Positions 24,653 to 34,877 of a DNA stretch of 64,000 nucleotides are shown here, piece by piece (the first letter of the stretch is position 1; each line of letters begins with the position of its first letter). Under the pieces are notes generated by a model. It searched no databases. It saw only the letters and a program-made list of their open reading frames with translations, and was not told the origin of the DNA. Source of the DNA: Setomelanomma holmii (lineage: Eukaryota > Ascomycota > Dothideomycetes > Pleosporales > Phaeosphaeriaceae); NCBI GenBank assembly GCA_010015745.1, contig ML978213.1:124001-188000 (forward strand). The letters run 5' to 3'. The position numbers and the translations under genes were made by a program.

Positions 24653-25525
24653 GTCGCAATTGCGTTTGACACATTCAAAAGGGGGAATGTGTTGCTGTCA
24701 TGAAAGCCTACTAGGAATACCGAGAATATGATCTGACGTTGTTGCGGCTGGAAGCTGAGGCGGGGTACGTACCGGCAGAGTTCTTCACTCTCTGCCTCGC
24801 AATCGATGTCGGTAACTACAAGCGAGAAGGAACTGTTGAGCTAGCATCTGCTGCACTTAGAACGCCCGGTGAGATGGATTGAGGAGCTCTTCTCGTGTTG
24901 TGAGAAGCCACTCAAGGGACGCGCCCGATAGAGCCGTGCCGCAAAGGCGCTAAGCCGCATCAACACTAGTTGAATTCGCCCAGTGTCGTACCTGCAGCAG
25001 CACCTCGACGGACCTGCATCCTTCATCCACCACAACCTTGATACACCGCGACTGAACCGGACTGGGCACTTTGATCAAGAGCTCTGAGCAGAACTTCAAT
25101 GCATCAGCGAGAGTGGCCGAGGCCGCCTTTTTGGCCCTTTAGCCTTCTGTGTCCTCCTGTCCTGTCACTTCAAGCGCTCCTTTGTCGTGCATGCTCGCCC
25201 ATGAGTGGCACATTCTGGCGAGTACACATTCAGGCATACATATGTACTTACCAGGCCTTTTGACGGTGCGCCAGCGTTGGGGTCGAAAATTGACGTTCGT
25301 GAGTAGTCGCAATACGACGCCTTCGGCATTTGAAACAGTGCCGTATTGCCAAGCGTGACTTCGCTTCCCTTCTGGACGGGATGGCGCTTACAGTTCAGGG
25401 AAGACGACTGTTGATCCTTTCAGCCTTGCGCTAGGTCTCTATGCCCCTATGGCCTTGCGAGAACATAAGAAGGTGATTGATTGCCACCGAGATCGCACTA
25501 ACAAGCCAGTTCATCGGACGTCATT
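24653..25525. other. Divergent spacer between HET gene and GRF-type gene
   Basis: Promoter-containing spacer of about 870 bases. Short open frames here have no recognisable motif. Confidence 0.5.
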
Positions 25526-26539
25526 ATGAAACTTCGCAAAATCTTTTCTCGTTCTAAGAAAGGCAGCACTTCTAACGAATGGGAGGATCGCTCGGGTCAA
25601 GCAAAAAGTGAGATTGCGAAGAATGGTCTACGTCCCGACTAACGTGCATGAGCATCGGCCGGCCGGTCATATCATCAGCAGCCCTCGGTTTCCGCATACT
25701 CTGCCAACAACCAATCATTACAATCGACCTTATATACCAATGGACCTGCACAGCAAGTCTTTGCCGCGGAACTTCCATCCCAAGCCGATCACGACAGGGC
25801 ATGTAGCACTCGCACTCAAGCTGGCCACCATACATCAGCTCGAACTCGAGATGAATACTATCCATTGAATTCTCGAGGTGGACACTGTACAACAGCTTCT
25901 AGTGCCGGAAACTATGCAGGAAAAGACCCAACCTACAGAGCTCGGAGCGTGGGTCTGAGCCATACCTACCACAATCCTTACGATTCTGAAAGCAACTGCA
26001 ACTCACCGCTCTATCCAAACTTCTCAAATCCTTCCACAACCTTAATCGAATCATCGTCTCCAGTCTCGAATTACAATCGAACATACTCGAACAGCTCGAG
26101 CAACATCACTCCAGGCTCTGGCTACTCAACGTTGGCTACGAGCTATCAGGCCTCGCCGGGCTTGAGAGGTTCATCCGGTCCGAGGGTTCCAAATGCTAGT
26201 GCTGGCTGTTGTTTTATTTGTCCGGGCAACGTAAGAAATGTGCTCAAGGTCGTGTATGATGATAGCCATAATCCGAATCGTGGCAGACAATATAGGAAAT
26301 GCTCCATCAACGACTCACACTGGAACGGCTTCACTGACGACCGCGGTGTGAACCTGGACAACCCTCCTTGTCGTTGCGACAGGCCCTCTAGGCTGACGTC
26401 GACCAACATGCGGAACAAAATGACAGATCTGTGGGACACGTTCTTTTCTTGTCAGAATGGAGGCTGTAAATGGAAGCAGGGGTACGTTTCCTTCGATACA
26501 GAGACCATCAACGATATGATACGACAAAGGCAAATCTAG
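25526..26539 (+). CDS. Hypothetical Cys-rich protein with GRF-type zinc-finger-like segments
   Basis: A 322-residue protein is obtained from exon 1 (25526..25607) joined to exon 2 (25653..26539) across a 45-base intron with GTGAGA donor, perfect GACTAAC branch site and AG 11 bases later. Exon 1 encodes a basic start, MKLRKIFSRSKKG. The middle (about residues 40-205) is Ser/Asn/Tyr-rich and probably disordered. The C-terminal third has CCFICPGN, then NPNRGRQYRKC, a W-x-GF-x-DD stretch, PPCRCDRPSR and a final FFSCQNGGCKW. These resemble GRF zinc fingers, in which C-x-C, a GRxFxxC core and C-x-W bind zinc and nucleic acid. The assignment is by pattern only; DNA or RNA binding is inference. Confidence 0.7.
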
Positions 26540-27027
26540 GATGGCGCCAGGATTTGCGTTTTCTTGTTGAACTCTGTAGGCCACACACAGGTTTCTTTGT
26601 AATGACTTTTATGATCATCTCTGGACCACTTACAGATCTGCTTTGGATACTTCATGCTGCGTGAATATACAGATCTGATCCATCTCCTGTCCGCAAGCAA
26701 CCGTCATGTTTCTTGCCTACGAACCCTAGGATGCATTTTGTTATGCGTGACCGTAACAAATCAAGCACACGATTGTATTCCCTGTTCTCGGTCTACTGCA
26801 ACGTGTCACTAGACTCAGCAACATAATATACAGATACTTACATATCTAGAGCCACCCGAACCCAGCACTGGCTGCAGAGCCGTGGTACGCACGGTCCCCT
26901 TAGTCCCAACCAAGCAAAGCGTCGATCTCCTAGCGCCCTCGCTATCAAAACTTCCTATCCCGATCCTCACCAAACTTGAATCCCATAAATCCCTCACCTC
27001 CAACAACCCCAAATACAAAACCCAAAA
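26540..27027. other. Spacer upstream of lipid-droplet hydrolase gene
   Basis: 3' flank of the GRF-type gene and promoter of the next gene, both on the plus strand. No gene seen. Confidence 0.5.
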
Positions 27028-28165
27028 ATGGCCTCTATACCAGTGTCCAAAATCCACCTCCTCACACCCCCCGAGCCCGGCAAAAAAGCCGCAGCGCGAA
27101 CCTACATCATCTACTTCCTGACCGGCAACCCCGGCCTCATCGAATACTACCGCACTTTCCTAACCCATCTGTACGGTCTCCTTTCACACGACACGGCCAG
27201 CAACCGCGATGTCGAATTCCAAGTCTACGGCCATTCATTGTCAGGCTTCGAAATGAGCGCCAAGGATATCAAGACGTACAAGTACCGTAAGGACCCGCCG
27301 TACGGGCTGCAGGACCAGATTCGGCATGCCGAGGACGACGTTGTGGAGTTGTGTGAGGAGGCGAAAGAGGCTGGTGCAAGAGATGTTAGGGTGATTTTGG
27401 TGGGGCATAGCGTGGGTGCGTATTTGGGGTTGGAGATTGTGAGGAGATTGAGGGCGCATGGTGTCGCCGGGGATGATTTTGAGACGAGGATTGTGGGTGT
27501 TTTGGGATTGTTTCCGACTGTGGTGGATATTGCGAGGAGTGAGAGTGGGATGAAAGCTGCTGTGAGTGTCTCTTTGGGATTGCGGGAATTGATATTTGGT
27601 GCTAATCACATGACAGCCGTTTCTCAAAAACTCAAACTTCGCACTGGTTGTGTCGCTGATTGCTAGCTTTTTGACTATGCTCCTACCGCTGGCTCTACTC
27701 ACCAAGATTGTGGCTTGGGTCACAGGATTTCCGGACGATGCGGCTCACACTACCGCGTCCTTTTTGAGATCGCCATATGGAGTCCAGCAAGCACTGCACA
27801 TGGCTCGCGATGAAATGTTCCAAATCGACACAGACATTTGGGACGAGGATGTATGGGGTGCGGCGGCTGAAGCACCAAAATCACAGCATCCGCATCCAAG
27901 GCCAATTCTGCGCTTCTTGTTTGGCCGAAAAGATCATTGGGTTGCAGACGAAACAAGAGATGCACTGATTAGGACGAGGGGAAGGTACAGTGCGGGAGAC
28001 GTGGAAGAGGTAGATGGCATGGGGGAGAACTGGAAGCCAATCATGGAGGTAGATGAGAGGGAAGGTTGGCCGCATGGCTTCTGTATCAGACATGGTGTGC
28101 CAGTTGCAGAGAAGGTCGCTGGATACGTGAAAAGCATGGTGAGGCAGGACTCGTCAAGTAAGTAG
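27028..28165 (+). CDS. Lipid-droplet-associated hydrolase (LDAH/DUF2305 alpha/beta hydrolase)
   Basis: Two exons, 27028..27561 and 27617..28165, encode 360 residues; the 55-base intron has a GCTAATC branch site and removing it joins SGMKAA to PFLKNSNFALVVSLIASF. The family acts on lipid droplets and is thought to hydrolyse sterol or acyl esters. Visible marks are the opening block YFLTGNPGLIEYYRTFL, the nucleophile elbow GHSVG (about residue 126), GVLGLFPTV, a hydrophobic hairpin just after the intron suited to droplet insertion, and FGRKDHWV with the probable catalytic Asp. The C-terminal PHGFCIRHG supplies the catalytic histidine region. Complete length and ATG in good context (AAAATGG). 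Confidence 0.93.
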
Positions 28166-28281
28166 ATTCCGCATCTCTACTTGACGGGAGAATAACAATC
28201 TCCGTTATGGATAAAGTCTACTACTAATGTGCGATGCACGCCATCTTCGTTCCCCACAACACCGATCTTGAAAGCTGCTCG
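28166..28281. other. Short spacer
   Basis: 3' flank of the hydrolase gene; nothing else seen. Confidence 0.4.
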
Positions 28282-28698
28282 CTAGTTCTGGCTGCGCCAA
28301 GGCTGGCCACAGCCCACGATGCCATACCGTAGGACGTTCATTGAAAGTTCGAACCAGAAGTTGACCATAATAATGGCTGTGAAACACTTCCATGGCGTGT
28401 TCACTCCAAAGGCAAGGTCCCAACATAACGCGCCGAGCAACATGGCCATGTACATCCGCCAGAAGAAATAGAAGTCGAACGGCCTCAATCTTTTGACTGC
28501 TCGGCTTGCTGCACTGCAGGCGACGCGGCGACCGCATTCGCAATGGTCTTGAGCAGTGATTCGAACCGCTTCGTATCCGCAGGCGATGCAGCGAGGGATT
28601 CCTCGGTCGTGCTCTTCGTCTTGCCGTGTTTCGATCGAGTCGCCCCCAGCTTCTCCTACTGGCTCATGGAGATGTTCGGTTTCGACCACGACTGCTAG
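28282..28698 (-). other. Orphan open frame without ATG: Cys-rich motif plus two hydrophobic segments
   Basis: A minus-strand frame opens after a TGA inside the Dcp1 3' end and runs to 28282. It contains RCIACGYEAVR, then HCECGRRVAC (a possible zinc-binding CxxC...CxC pair), followed by two aromatic-rich hydrophobic stretches (FYFFWRMYMAMLLGALCW and FTAIIMVNFWFEL). The composition looks protein-like rather than random. No ATG precedes the cysteine motif, and the only upstream DNA is the Dcp1 gene, whose stop is at 28708. It may be a spliced extension, an exon of an overlapping transcript, or chance. I do not recognise it. Confidence 0.35.
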
Positions 28699-28707
28699 AA
28701 CAACTCA

Positions 28708-29505
28708 TCAGCCATGGCCGTTATAGTCTTGTTTCGCTCTTATGAAAAGCTGACCAAGCACATCTTGTTGTGCTGGTGCTTGATACGGGGGTTGTTGGTG
28801 ATACATGTTCGGCATGGGGTGGCCGTGGTGGTTATGGACGCTAAAGTCGGCGTCTTGTTCGCGCTGCTGGCCAAAGAGCTCGCGGAGGGAGACTTGGCGG
28901 CCCATGGGTGCAGAGGTGGCATGCTCGATCTGTGATGTGGCTTCCTTGACGCCATTCTCACTTGCCTTCTCTCTGGCTTCGCGGCTCGCTCTTGCCTTGT
29001 CGGCATACGCCATCATCTTTGCGGCAGTCTCGAGTCGGCAGTTCGCGGTGGAGGCAGGCGGCGGGTCAGCAAAGATCCAGATGCCGTAGACTTGGTCGCC
29101 TTGGAGGATGACATAGGGATCCGTAACCTCCATGTGCTCGCTACTGGTGAGTTCGATGTAGAAGTTGTCGAGTCCGCGCCGATTCAGTATGACGGCGCAG
29201 TACCGCTCAGCACCTGTAGGTGAGGGTTCGAGGTGGCAGATGAAGAGAGTACCCTCAACGCCGACCTTCTCCCATGTTTGCGAGTCGAGATTGAACGTGT
29301 AGAGCGCAGCGTAGGGCGTGACGTGCACTATGTCGTCGACGTGCGGGTAGATGCGCTTTGTGACTGAGAGGTTGAGCTCCTCGTTGGAGCGCTGGGGAGG
29401 CTTCGGCACATGGAGCGCGGGCGGCGGGGCATCCGTCTCGTAGTCTGACGGCTGCGGCGGTGCCTGGGGCTGGTGACCGCGCGCTCTCGCTCTTTGGGGC
29501 GCCAT
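28708..29505 (-). CDS. DCP1: mRNA-decapping complex subunit Dcp1
   Basis: Single exon, 265 residues. Dcp1 is the EVH1-domain activator of the decapping enzyme Dcp2 in cytoplasmic 5'-3' mRNA decay and P-bodies. A Pro-rich start (residues 1-38) leads into the EVH1 domain (about 45-165): NLSVTKRIYPHVDDIVH, YTFNLDSQTWEKVGVEGTL, AVILNRRGLDNFYIEL and DQVYGIWIFADP. After an Ala/Glu-rich helix comes a second conserved short block, VSLRELFGQQ, and the C-terminus DVLGQLFIRAKQDYNG; both are typical of filamentous fungi. Divergently paired with the 5-phosphatase gene. Confidence 0.95.
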   Translation of the reverse strand: MAPQRARARGHQPQAPPQPSDYETDAPPPALHVPKPPQRSNEELNLSVTKRIYPHVDDIVHVTPYAALYTFNLDSQTWEKVGVEGTLFICHLEPSPTGAERYCAVILNRRGLDNFYIELTSSEHMEVTDPYVILQGDQVYGIWIFADPPPASTANCRLETAAKMMAYADKARASREAREKASENGVKEATSQIEHATSAPMGRQVSLRELFGQQREQDADFSVHNHHGHPMPNMYHQQPPYQAPAQQDVLGQLFIRAKQDYNGHG

Positions 29506-29812
29506 AGTGATGGCTGGTGTGTATGACGATGTTTGTGGGTGTTGTGCAGAGGATGCGCGCGTGTTTAGATAATGGAGGATCGCTGCACCTGTGCCTGCAT
29601 GCGACTGCGGAAGCTATGGCCAGTCCGTCAATCAAAGGGCAGCCACAACCGCCCATCGTCATAAGTTAGCCACAAAAACACCGTCATGGCTGCGAGAGCT
29701 GTGGCTCAACATGGCTGCGTAATCACCGTTCACAACCTGCCAACATGGAGTGACCCGCCCTCTCCTCCTTCACGCCCGCCGTCAGACTTCACCCTACTGC
29801 CCCGCCCCCGCC
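29506..29812. promoter_or_regulatory. Divergent promoter region of Dcp1 and 5-phosphatase genes
   Basis: 307 bases separate the two start codons. It has upstream ATGs on the plus strand (for example at 29686) and an open frame continuing upstream of 29813 that lacks an ATG. Only the position supports promoter function. Confidence 0.5.
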
Positions 29813-32800
29813 ATGCCCACCAGCAGCACGCCCTCGGTGCGCTCAACGACATACCTCGATGCACAGATTCCTGGCGCATTCCCCGATGCACGTTCGCCCA
29901 GCGTAGCTTCAGTCACCACCCAGCAGACCTCACTCACACAGGCCCTCTATGACCGCCGCGCCGAGTACACGCGACCTCGCAATGTCCGCATCAAGGTGGG
30001 CACGTGGAACACTGGTGCACAAAAAGGCACCGAGCAGGATGTGGGCCCATGGTTCGTGACGGGCCAGGGCGTAGAGGGCGCCATGGCAGGCCTTGGGATA
30101 ACAGAACACGAAGAGCATGCCAAAAAGAGGGAGGGCGTCGAGGCACAGGAAGCGAGACATAGCCGCTCTGTGCCATCAGTACCACACCATGACACTGGGT
30201 CTGTACCTGGAGGCGAAGAGATAGGCATATATGTGCTGGGCCTGCAGGAAATAGTCGACATCACATCGGCCACAGAAGCACTGCGACCGTACACGGACCC
30301 AACTGCCGCGAAGAAATGGAAAGCCTCTTTGGATGAAGCTCTGCCATCAGGTTATCAGCTCGTAGCAGAGCAGCAGCTCATTGGTTTGTGGTTAGTAATC
30401 TATGCATCGCCAGAAGTCTTTCCACAGATCAAGAATATCAGCACGACCAGCGTGGGAACCGGCCTGATGGGCTATATGGGGAATAAGGGTGCCGTCACCA
30501 CCAGGATAGTGCTGGGGGAGACGACGCGGCTCGTTTTCATCAATTCCCATCTAGCCGCTGGAGCCGACAAGGCCTCGCTGGACCGCAGAAATTGGGACGC
30601 TGCGCAAATTGAATCACGCACACGATTCGATCCTATCGTCGACTCGATGGGCGGCACACAGGCACAGGGCGAAGGACTGGGCGACGAGGAATTTGCATTC
30701 TGGTTCGGCGACCTCAACTACCGCCTCGAAGGCATGCCTGGTGATGATGTGCGGCGACTGCTTACAATTCACACCAAGGACCTCGATAAGGATGACGACA
30801 ATCGACCCTCGACCTCTGGTGACTCAGGCTATGGCTCAAAGGTCTCCTCGGAGGAAGATCGCATGCCCATACCGCCAGAGCTTGACCCTGCTTCGCTTCA
30901 GACGACCATCGCATCGCTGTTGCCACACGACGAGCTACATCAGCAGGTGAAGAAGGGCAAGGCATTCCACGATGGCTGGGAGGAAGGCCCTGTGCGTTTC
31001 CTACCGTCCTACAAGTACGATATAGGCAAAGTTGGAGTGTTCGACTCGAGCGAGAAGCGTCGATGTCCTAGTTGGTGCGACCGTATCCTCTATCGAACTC
31101 GCGCGGCAAAGCAACGATACGATGCAAAAGTCAAGGAACAAGAGCAGGCGCGGAAGAAAGACGAAGAAATGCGAGCTAAGGGCATGGACCTCGCGGGTGA
31201 TGACGACATTCTGTTCGATTACGACCCTGAAACTGATGGCGACAATACAGCCTTCGATGAATATGAAGAAGACGAGGATCCGGAGCCTGAACAGGTCACC
31301 ACAAAGGACGGCCTCTCCGATGAGATCACACTGGAATACTACACGACGCACATGCGCGTGTTAAGCTCTGACCACAAGCCCCTAGATGCTGTCTTCTCCC
31401 TCAAGTATGACGCGGTCGTCCCCGATCTCAAAGCTGCAGTGCATGTAGAGGTAGCGCGCGAGCTGGATCGCCAAGAGAACGAAGGTCGGCCTTCCATCGC
31501 GGTCGTTGTAGAAAGAGCGACCGGCTCTTCTTCGACGGACGATCAAGACAAGACGGACAGCACCTACGAAGGTGTGGATTTTGGCGACGTGAAATTCGCC
31601 AAGTCAAAACGCCGTACCATCACGATTGCGAACACTGGTCGGGTACCCGCCACTTTCGGATTCGCTGACCGTCCAGTCGACCAGGAGCAAGCTGCGGGGC
31701 CATTCCCACCTTGGCTGAGCGTGACCTTTGACAAGGAGCCTAACAAGCGTGATAAAGCTGGACCCGACGATGTGCATCAACAGTACACCCTTGACCCCGC
31801 CGAGGTCGTCAACGCGGAACTGAGACTCAAGATTGAGAGCGTTAGCGTGGTGCGAAACCTCAATGACGGAGCTGCAATTCTCGAGGATGTTCTTGTCCTT
31901 CGTGTTGAGGCAGGTCGCGACCACTTCCTGCCACTCCGCGCTCATTGGCTTCCTTCTGCGCTTGCTCGCACTGTCGACAAGCTCATCAAGATCCCCGAAG
32001 GCGGGATCAGGAAGTTGCAGAATCAGATTCCCGACCGAGGCGAGGTAAAATGGAGTGTTCCTCGGGAAGTTTTCCGGCTGACGGAAGCGATAGAAGACAT
32101 GACGGAACGCACCCTGGCAGAATGGGACATGACAAGAGATGAGGGTGAAAAGGCACCATTCATGGACAATGCCGGCTGGCCATTCGTCAAGCCTCTCAAG
32201 CCATCGAGGGAGAGAAGCCAGCAACATGAAGAAGAGCTTGCAGATCTCTACGATGCAGTGGACTGCGACAAACCATTCAATGAAGCTTTTGCTCCGGAGA
32301 CTCGGACCAAAGAGCGAGTAGAGATGTTAGCCGAAGTGTTGCTAACCTTTCTGGCAAGTCTGACTGACGGCATTATCACAAAGAGCTTGTGGGAGAAGTT
32401 GGAAGAGGGTCTGATCACCCGAGAGAAGTCGAAGCAGCAACTTGCGCCCGACGACGAGAAGATGTGGGCGCTCGAGATTCTGGCGAGCACACCCAGTCAT
32501 AACGCCTTGTTCCTTTTGCTGCTGTCATTTTTGCAGAATATTGCAAACCAGATTACGGATGCATCCAAGCCGAAGCCAGAGACGCCCCGAACAAGCGTGG
32601 ATCTGCCGGCCAGCCCACAAGCCAAGGTTCGCAGAAGGACATTGAGTAAAGTACCCGAAATCGCGATCAGACAACTTATTATGAGGAACTATGCTGCTGT
32701 ATTTGCGGATGTGCTGTTTAGATGCAAGGAAGAGGGCAAGATGAAAGAGAAGGACAAGGCTGTACGCAAGGAGCGAATGGTTAGGATCGTGGAATTGTTC

Positions 32801-32821
32801 TTAAGCAGTGAAGATGAGTAA
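29813..32821 (+). CDS. OCRL/INPP5B-like inositol polyphosphate 5-phosphatase
   Basis: Single exon, 1002 residues; removes the 5-phosphate of phosphoinositides such as PI(4,5)P2 at membranes. The catalytic domain (about 55-540) begins IKVGTWNTG and contains LGLQEIVDI, WFGDLNYRLEG (about 296), RCPSWCDRILYRT (about 419) and SSDHKPLDAVF (about 517), the full set of magnesium- and substrate-binding motifs. A long acidic insert (DYDPETDGDN region) lies before the last motif. An ASH-like beta domain follows (about 560-760) and the C-terminal 200 residues resemble the RhoGAP-like module of OCRL, without an obvious arginine finger. The open frame extends upstream but begins with GTG, so ATG at 29813 is taken as the start. 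Confidence 0.93.
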   Translation: MPTSSTPSVRSTTYLDAQIPGAFPDARSPSVASVTTQQTSLTQALYDRRAEYTRPRNVRIKVGTWNTGAQKGTEQDVGPWFVTGQGVEGAMAGLGITEHEEHAKKREGVEAQEARHSRSVPSVPHHDTGSVPGGEEIGIYVLGLQEIVDITSATEALRPYTDPTAAKKWKASLDEALPSGYQLVAEQQLIGLWLVIYASPEVFPQIKNISTTSVGTGLMGYMGNKGAVTTRIVLGETTRLVFINSHLAAGADKASLDRRNWDAAQIESRTRFDPIVDSMGGTQAQGEGLGDEEFAFWFGDLNYRLEGMPGDDVRRLLTIHTKDLDKDDDNRPSTSGDSGYGSKVSSEEDRMPIPPELDPASLQTTIASLLPHDELHQQVKKGKAFHDGWEEGPVRFLPSYKYDIGKVGVFDSSEKRRCPSWCDRILYRTRAAKQRYDAKVKEQEQARKKDEEMRAKGMDLAGDDDILFDYDPETDGDNTAFDEYEEDEDPEPEQVTTKDGLSDEITLEYYTTHMRVLSSDHKPLDAVFSLKYDAVVPDLKAAVHVEVARELDRQENEGRPSIAVVVERATGSSSTDDQDKTDSTYEGVDFGDVKFAKSKRRTITIANTGRVPATFGFADRPVDQEQAAGPFPPWLSVTFDKEPNKRDKAGPDDVHQQYTLDPAEVVNAELRLKIESVSVVRNLNDGAAILEDVLVLRVEAGRDHFLPLRAHWLPSALARTVDKLIKIPEGGIRKLQNQIPDRGEVKWSVPREVFRLTEAIEDMTERTLAEWDMTRDEGEKAPFMDNAGWPFVKPLKPSRERSQQHEEELADLYDAVDCDKPFNEAFAPETRTKERVEMLAEVLLTFLASLTDGIITKSLWEKLEEGLITREKSKQQLAPDDEKMWALEILASTPSHNALFLLLLSFLQNIANQITDASKPKPETPRTSVDLPASPQAKVRRRTLSKVPEIAIRQLIMRNYAAVFADVLFRCKEEGKMKEKDKAVRKERMVRIVELFLSSEDE

Positions 32822-33047
32822 ATACGCAGTGCAATGAGTTGGTTCCTCAGGGAAAGACAAGGTGATACCCATAGACTTTGTTGAAATGCATTCTAGCAAG
32901 ACACGTCCCAGCCCTATGGTACCTGAGTGACCTCACCCGCTAATCCCTGCAACGTGCCCCACGGCGGGGCTAAACTTTCCCTCTCGCCCAAAAATTTCCA
33001 GCATCAACATTCAGCACGAGCTCGAATTGCACGTCAACAACCACACC

Positions 33048-34397
33048 ATGTCCGACAAACTTCGCGTACTGCTCGTCGGCAACGGCGGCCGCGAACACGC
33101 CATCGCATGGAAACTCCTGCAATCCCCACGCATCGAACACATCTACGTCGTGCCCGGCAACGGCGGGACCGCAACGCTCTCCTCCAAAGTCACAAACGTG
33201 TCTTCCGTCAAAGACACCGACTTCGCCGGCCTCGTGCAATTCGCCAAAGACAAGAATGTCAATCTCCTGATTCCTGGGCCCGAAGCTCCCTTAGTAGCAG
33301 GCATTGTCGACTTCTTCGCGGAGAATGCTGGGGGAATGGGGATCAAGGCTTTTGGACCGAGTAAGGCGGCGGCGCGAATGGAGGGGAGTAAGACGTTTAG
33401 CAAGGATTTTATGAAGAGGCATAACATCCCGACCGCTGCGTATGAGAATTTCTCATCGTACGATGCTGCGAGGGAATATCTCGATAGCATAACGCACAAC
33501 GTGGTGATCAAAGCGTCTGGCCTCGCAGCTGGCAAGGGCGTGATTATCCCCGCGACGAAGGACGAGGCGCACGCTGCGCTGCGGGAAATCATGCTGGACA
33601 AGGAATTTGGCAACGCGGGGGATGAGGTTGTTATCGAGGAGTTTCTAGAAGGTGATGAATTGAGCATTTTGAGTTTTAGTGATGGGCACACGATCAAGAG
33701 TCTCCCGCCGGCGCAGGATCATAAGAGGATATTCGATGGGGATCAGGGGCCGAATACGGGTGGCATGGGGACGTATGCGCCTACGCGGATTGCGCCGAGG
33801 GATGTACTCGACCGCATCGACAAGGAGGTTCTACAGCCGACGATTGATGGGATGCGGAACGAGGGGTTTGTGTTCAAGGGCGTGTTGTTCACGGGGTTGA
33901 TGATGACGAAGCAGGGCCCGAAGGTGCTGGAGTATAATGTGCGATTTGGCGATCCAGAGACGCAGAGCTTGTTGGCGCTGATGGAGAGTGATCTTGCTGA
34001 GGTGATGGTGGCGTGTGCGGAGGGACGGTTGCAGCATGTGGATGTCAAGGTGTCGGATAGATCGGCGGCGACGGTGGTGGTTGCTGCTGGTGGATATCCG
34101 GGGAGTTATGAGAAGGGCACCAAGATGACGCTGGATGCTACACCTGCTGGTACGAAGAGCTCATCCTAGACTGTGCAATTCCTTGCTGACTATGTACTAG
34201 ATGTCGTCCTCTTCCACGCCGGTACATCATTCGCCAACGATACCCTGGCGACCTCTGGTGGTCGTGTGATCGCTTCGACAGCAACTGCACCAACGCTTGA
34301 AGAAGCAGTATCGAAAGCCTACCAGGGCGTCGAGTGCATACATTTCGAAGGCATGCAGTATCGAAAAGATATTGCGGGGCGGGCCTTGAAGAAATAA
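33048..34397 (+). CDS. Phosphoribosylamine-glycine ligase (GARS), monofunctional form
   Basis: Catalyses step 2 of purine synthesis, joining phosphoribosylamine and glycine with ATP. Exons 33048..34149 and 34201..34397 (51-base intron, TGCTGAC branch) give 432 residues. The N-domain starts with LRVLLVGNGGREHAIAWKL; LIPGPEAPLVAGI follows; the ATP-grasp core has VVIKASGLAAGKGVI, AQDHKRIFDGDQGPNTGGMG and LEYNVRFGDPETQ. The join restores the C-terminal block DVVLFHAGTS, and the gene ends YRKDIAGRALKK then stop. The open frame before the ATG begins TTG and is ignored. Fungal GARS is normally fused to AIR synthetase in an approximately 800-residue protein; that half is absent here and in the next 480 bases. 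It may be a split or second copy. Confidence 0.93.
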
Positions 34398-34877
34398 ACC
34401 CGTGTGGCTCTGTGATCACAGGCACATGCAAAGAAGCAGGGTCGAGAAAGGTTCAAGACGAACGATTTCCACGAAAGTTAGGATCAGTTGCCATGTTAGT
34501 GGCTGGCAGGAGTTTGGGCGTCCAAGATAGAAAAAAGGCGTATGCATCCTGGAAGGAAAGCAGACACTGGAGGCAGATTTTCATTTTCAAAGATATGTGC
34601 CATAGTATATGGTGGCATGATGATGCTGAGATAGAAGACAAGTACCTACATTTCGATACCTACCACCCATAGGAGGAGAATTGTCTTGGGGTGAGAATAC
34701 AACTCGGTCGACTCCGAGAGGATGCAGTTCTAGACTGAGGCTGTCGTTGTGACCAGATACCGTAGAGCCATTCACGTAAAGCTCCTATAGCACTTCTTGC
34801 AGCCTCTTCGTAAGGCGGGCTCTTTTGACCACTCCTGTTACCATTGGTCACATCTCGTTGTCCGACGATGAATTGTG
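34398..34877. other. Convergent spacer between GARS and RNase III genes
   Basis: About 480 bases of shared 3' flank. No AIR synthetase remnant is seen in any frame. Confidence 0.55.

Noticed and set aside
28554..28563. tRNA B-box-like GGTTCGAATC on the minus strand
   Set aside because: Flanks do not form a T-arm or acceptor stem, and no A-box lies at the right distance.
29750..29812. Upstream extension of the 5-phosphatase frame
   Set aside because: It opens with GTG, not ATG; initiation at 29813 fits better for a eukaryote.
31604..32227. 207-codon minus-strand frame
   Set aside because: Shadow of the 5-phosphatase coding sequence.
33143..33697. 184-codon minus-strand frame
   Set aside because: Shadow of the GARS gene.
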